Shown one piece after another: positions 61,601 to 64,000 of a stretch of DNA of 64,000 nucleotides (the first letter of the stretch is position 1; every line of letters starts with the position of its first letter). Source of the DNA: Clostridium collagenovorans DSM 3089. Lineage in GTDB: Bacteria > Bacillota > Clostridia > Clostridiales > Clostridiaceae. The position numbers and the translations under genes were made by a program. The stretch spans positions 252,669 through 316,668 of the forward strand of contig NZ_FQXP01000006.1 of the NCBI RefSeq assembly GCF_900130005.1, written 5' to 3'. The notes under the pieces were generated by a model. It was not told the origin of the DNA. It did no database searches and saw only the letters and a program-made list of their open reading frames with translations.

Positions 61601-62264
61601 TCCACTCATCATCTGTTTGAGAAATAAAACTTATTCTACATTTCATGAAATCAGAATAAAATTTGCTGTATTCTACCTTTTCAACTGTAGGTAGTAATGG
61701 TTTTGTTGAATCTGTAGATGAATTATCATTTGTATTATCAGAAGTTGAGGATTTTATTTCTTCTTGGCTTACAAAACTTCCGTCTTTATTTATTTTTATT
61801 TTCATAGTATTATAGCTATTGGCTTTAATAAGGATGGTATTGATATCCTCAGTAAATGCACTTGGATTAAGGTCAAAGCCTAACAATCCAAAGCTATAGC
61901 TATCTCTTTTATCCACAGTTTCCACGTTATCGTACTTAATTCCATTAACTGTTATGTCATTTGTAGCATTTATGGCTTGTACATATTTTTCAAACTTAGG
62001 AAACTCTTCTTTAGATGTTCCAGGAAAACTAATTCTGTACTTATCATAACTTTCCCAAAATTGACCAAGTTCTGTACTTTCAATTTTAGGCAATGAAGAT
62101 ACATTGATGTACTTAGAATCACTGTTATTTGAATCTGACATTGAAGCATTACCTAAATCAGCATTATTTGTAGCTGCAAAGGCTATTTGAGGGGTAGCAC
62201 CTGCTATTAAAGTAGCAGTTACAAGAGCACTTATACCTTTATTAAATCTTTTTACATTTTTCAT
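58602..62264 (-). CDS. LPXTG-anchored NEAT/leucine-rich-repeat surface protein, probable haemoglobin-haem receptor (Shr-like)
   Basis: A 1220-residue cell-wall protein. Order: signal peptide (1-30, AFAA end); three related about 115-residue domains (roughly 50-170, 190-300, 335-455), each ending in a [L]NTI-[LI]-K-x-[DN]-x-Y-x-[DT]-[ML] strand, like the haemoglobin-interacting domain first seen in Shr (DUF1533); an Ig-like domain (about 460-540); a NEAT domain (about 543-675) starting DGVYTIGFKALRYD; an EF-hand-like loop DIDGDGTVTDTE (about 705); about nine leucine-rich repeats (730-950); another beta domain (955-1095); a Ser/Thr/Asp/Asn-rich stalk; and LPKTG, a hydrophobic segment and KKSKKKQ for sortase. 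This order is close to streptococcal Shr, which takes haem from haemoglobin, but with sortase anchoring. Haem use is inferred. No sortase or haem transporter is nearby. AAGGAG lies 8 bases before the ATG. Confidence 0.8.
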   Translation of the reverse strand: MKNVKRFNKGISALVTATLIAGATPQIAFAATNNADLGNASMSDSNNSDSKYINVSSLPKIESTELGQFWESYDKYRISFPGTSKEEFPKFEKYVQAINATNDITVNGIKYDNVETVDKRDSYSFGLLGFDLNPSAFTEDINTILIKANSYNTMKIKINKDGSFVSQEEIKSSTSDNTNDNSSTDSTKPLLPTVEKVEYSKFYSDFMKCRISFISQTDDEWKSVNLYREALNSSGEVLINEIKYNKDTDVSKENTFSFSLTGLEVNPSAFKEGLNTITLKTDNYKDLSFKINKFGETMNLYTSSEDKDSTTSENPKPSEDIVTDSTTTPQWKEVSSLPKITNTRYGEIYGRVEYEITFDKDDAFSKYLKAADPDNPNTKLAELTVNGVRYHDNFNFGINEYHLSYIGGLELNDKSFNQDLNTIILKVDGYNDMRIKIKKDGTLISQEEFSSATVGSENIQLIIRKDLYSSSGEAINLMDDVLAFASGKEKIDLTDKVTVDVGNLDIQNPKAGTYEVTYSVTYNGQSKSLKRKIIVSNDTIPTDNLEDGVYTIGFKALRYDIPENESMLGGFFDEKVKVTVDNGEITLTMLNIMHASTLLDFSVESNGTYSSAKGEFKGETDSKGEYQLQTFEVPVSDLTSEHVAAVLVGMMGGSKNDIGNYSKYTKARLVFNKNCSKGWDGFNKDKEIVDSAKEFNKALISADLDIDGDGTVTDTEISKAKGVIALSGKNIKDISRLKNLGSDVTELYLSGNNIKTLPNGIFDNLTNLEKLSLSSNGISELPEGIFDKLTKLEELSLSQNYITELPNGILDNLKNLTSLGFTENKLTKLPDNIFDELTSLTGLFLYDNNIKNIPTSIGKLKNLTNLSMNKNKIEIVPEELGELSNLTKLSLNNNLIKEIPNKVYKNLKNLTNFDIYDNELTSVPDNIKELLPKVSYFDFKLNKLSKKPSVAEDKFYPQKDAFNLNLTADNGVLTWTQDLSSLDIYIWSTYMDTSSSLEEYTTNLNGKTSDEYLREKSKDWRIITEIQKKDSQGKYVTLETLSKENEKDNTKASYSDKNMKDGDEYKIVKSLISMGGFENRIFTDMAITKYTSTNDSDSNTTVDPKPDVTPDTSIDSTPDSNSKDDNNVNSNTNKDVNTNTKVTDTTSDNTNTNNITNKEVANSSKPQVTIKSEEDSKQHTLKESKLPKTGSPFNGTVLASLGATLSALGIVLNKKSKKKQ

Positions 62265-63102
62265 ATGACCACTCCTTGATGTTATATTTTTATATACATT
62301 ACTTTAGAATTATAAAAACATAGAGATATATTTTTAGATTTTTAAAGTAATACAATGAGATTTTTATTTCTTTGACTATTAATTAAATTCATATACATTG
62401 GCTAAATGATATCAATTTTCAATTGAAACTTCTTAAAGGATTTTTAGATTTTTTATAATTTTTTTAGGTTATTTTTAAAAAAATTATAAAATTAGTTAAA
62501 AAATTAGGGATTTACTTAAAAATGATATATAAGGGATAGCTTCAAAAGATAGAGGCATAATTATATGTAGCTAGTAAAATAATGTTTTTATATATTCTAA
62601 TAAACAATTAAACAATTTTCATCGTATTTAAAAATAACATTCATTGTAGAATCAATACAAGAATTATTAAGAATGTAGGGAATTAATAATTTTTATATAC
62701 TATTGTTAAATTAAGCTCATAGAAAGTTATAAAAGTGAATTATTATGCTTTATATATAATAGTTTTACGTTTTACTTTTAATAGAAAGTTATTATAAATT
62801 ATAGAAATAATTTTTTTACCTTAATAAAACCTACATTTATATTAGAAGTTAATTTTAAAAAAGCTATAAAAAGATAATATACAACATTAAAACACGAACT
62901 ATTATGATGAAAAGTAAAAATAAGTTTATGAAAAAGTAATTATAATATTAAATTTAAAAATCTTTAACTTAATAATTTAAATGCAACAAATGAAATAAAT
63001 TAATGTTAATAATTGCGAACAGAAGTGAAAAAACTAGCATATTATAGAAAGTATTAGTGAAAATCAATAAAAAAATAGGTAATATAAATTTCAAATGAAG
63101 GA
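62265..63102. other. Long divergent AT-rich spacer between the surface protein and pyruvate carboxylase
   Basis: About 840 bases with no gene on either strand and no RNA gene recognised. On the - strand TTGATA (about 62417) could be a -35 for the surface protein. The sequence around 62410-62428, reading GAAAATTGATATCATTTAG on the - strand, matches 11 of 19 positions of a Fur box, too weak to claim. The region is unusually AT-rich even for this DNA. Confidence 0.4.
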
Positions 63103-63130
63103 TTGACAAAAATAACTTGCATGTTATACT
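63103..63130 (+). promoter_or_regulatory. Promoter of pyruvate carboxylase with an internal inverted repeat
   Basis: TTGACA (63103-63108) and TATACT (63125-63130), 16-base spacer. Within it ATAAC (63112-63116) and GTTAT (63123-63127) form an inverted repeat around TTGCAT that overlaps the -10, so a repressor site is possible. It does not match the TTGTTAAC-type BirA operator. Confidence 0.7.
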
Positions 63131-63228
63131 AAGAAATAGGTTGTACTATTATTGTGGAATAAAAATTTCTAAGAGTGGAAATTAAAAATAAAAAAATGTA
63201 AAATACGAACGAAAGGGGCATAAATCTA

Positions 63229-64000
63229 ATGGATATACAAGTAAGAAAGTTTAAGAAGGTAATGGTAGCTAATAGAGGGGAAATTGCTATAAGAGTATTT
63301 AGAGCATTGTCAGAGTTAGGTATCAGAACAGTAGGTATATATTCAAAAGAGGATAAATATTCATTATTTAGAACTAAAGCTGATGAATCATACTTAATTG
63401 GCAAGAATAAAGGACCAATTGATGCTTATCTAGATATGGAAGAGATAATAAAGGTAGCTAAGGCTAAAAATGTAGATGCAATACATCCTGGGTACGGTTT
63501 ATTATCAGAGAACCCTAAGTTCGCTAAAATGTGTAGAGACAATGGAATAGAATTCATTGGACCAGATGCAGAAACAATGGAAAGAATGGGAGACAAGATT
63601 AGTTCCAAGATTGTGGCTAAAAAATGTAATGTTCCTATAATTCCAGGTGTTGAGGATGCTATAGCTACACCAGAGAAGGCAAAGGAAATAGCAGAAGAAA
63701 TAGGATATCCAGTTATTTTAAAAGCTGCTAATGGTGGCGGTGGTAGAGGAATGAGAGTTGTTAATTCCTCAGAAAATATGGAAAAAGAATTTAATGAAGC
63801 TATTAGAGAGTCTAAAAAAGCCTTTGGAGATGAAAAGATATTTATAGAAAAATTCCTTAGAAATCCTAAGCATATAGAAGTTCAAATTTTAGGAGATGCT
63901 TATGGAAATATAGTTCACTTATATGAAAGAGATTGTTCTCTTCAAAGAAGACATCAAAAGGTAGTAGAATTTGCACCAGCTTTCTCATTAGAAGCAAAAT
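63229..64000 (+). CDS. pyc: Pyruvate carboxylase, N-terminal biotin-carboxylase part (runs off window)
   Basis: The frame opens at ATG 63229, with AAAGGGG 11 bases upstream, and stays open to the edge, 257 residues. It is the biotin carboxylase domain: KKVMVANRGEIAIRVFRAL, VGIYSKEDKYSLFRTKADE, AIHPGYGLLSENPKFA, the ATP-grasp loop LKAANGGGGRGMRVV, EKFLRNPKHIEVQILGD and ERDCSLQRRHQKV. The SKEDKYSLFRTKADESYLIG segment is typical of pyruvate carboxylase and not of the acetyl-CoA carboxylase subunit AccC. It makes oxaloacetate from pyruvate after biotinylation by BirA (gene at 12472). The transcarboxylase and biotin domains would lie beyond the window. Confidence 0.92.
   Translation, partial: MDIQVRKFKKVMVANRGEIAIRVFRALSELGIRTVGIYSKEDKYSLFRTKADESYLIGKNKGPIDAYLDMEEIIKVAKAKNVDAIHPGYGLLSENPKFAKMCRDNGIEFIGPDAETMERMGDKISSKIVAKKCNVPIIPGVEDAIATPEKAKEIAEEIGYPVILKAANGGGGRGMRVVNSSENMEKEFNEAIRESKKAFGDEKIFIEKFLRNPKHIEVQILGDAYGNIVHLYERDCSLQRRHQKVVEFAPAFSLEAK

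Noticed and set aside
62400..62430. Fur box controlling the Shr-like gene
   Set aside because: Only 11 of 19 positions match the consensus, not better than expected in such AT-rich DNA.
1..64000. tRNA, rRNA, insertion sequences, prophage or integrase attachment sites
   Set aside because: No cloverleaf with TTCRANY arm, no rRNA signature, and no transposase, integrase or phage structural gene was seen.

Overview
The window is AT-rich DNA with strong AGGAGG-type ribosome binding sites, TTG/GTG starts, and gene content typical of an anaerobic, spore-forming Firmicute, most likely a Clostridium sensu lato species. Indicators are Stickland-type betaine reductase with an in-frame selenocysteine UGA, a double-cubane-cluster protein with its activator, a GerS-type germination lipoprotein next to alanine racemase, a YtvI-like sporulation membrane protein, split transketolase and AddAB. 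No tRNA, rRNA, insertion sequence, prophage or CRISPR array is visible. Nearly all genes lie on the + strand except an iron ADH, a pair of hydrolases, a large surface protein and a partial TetR gene at the left edge.

Layout. 0-7 kb: a TetR-type regulator (partial) diverges from a betaine reductase module (grdI, selenoprotein grdH, BCCT betaine transporter), then the YjiM/YjiL-type double-cubane reductase and its ATPase activator. 7-16.7 kb: iron-dependent alcohol dehydrogenase, ROK sugar kinase, a Bax-inhibitor/YccA-like membrane protein, an M19 dipeptidase, birA behind a structured leader, a class A beta-lactamase-like protein behind a possible switching hairpin, and two overlapping alpha/beta hydrolases. 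17-23.4 kb: tandemly duplicated lipoproteins, an MFS transporter with an odd start, a small unknown protein, TetR-DegV, and a YtvI/AI-2E family protein. 23.7-31.2 kb: addB-addA recombination nuclease, preceded by a tiny leader ORF. 31.7-37.5 kb: YihY, a MoxR-DUF58-membrane protein operon, and a small conserved clostridial protein. 37.9-42.7 kb: acpS, nnrD/E, a gerS-like gene, alr, mazE-mazF. 43-45 kb: split transketolase. 45.9-58.5 kb: cell-envelope, division and repair genes ftsE-ftsX-ctp-PDZ(MinJ-like)-uvrB-uvrA, then FHA-ftsW/rodA-PBP. 58.6-62.3 kb (- strand): a 1220-residue LPXTG-anchored protein that looks like a haemoglobin/haem receptor of the Shr type. The right edge holds the start of pyruvate carboxylase.

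How it fits together. The first 7 kb are amino-acid/osmolyte reduction under anaerobiosis: the transporter brings in betaine and GrdHI reduces it, but the shared partners (GrdA, GrdC, GrdD, thioredoxin system, SelABCD) must be encoded elsewhere. The central part is ordinary chromosomal housekeeping. The most interesting non-coding signal is a series of leader structures between 10 and 24 kb (before the YccA-like gene, birA, the beta-lactamase-like gene and addB) in which stems cover or adjoin the ribosome binding site. All function assignments are from reading motifs by eye; no database search was done.
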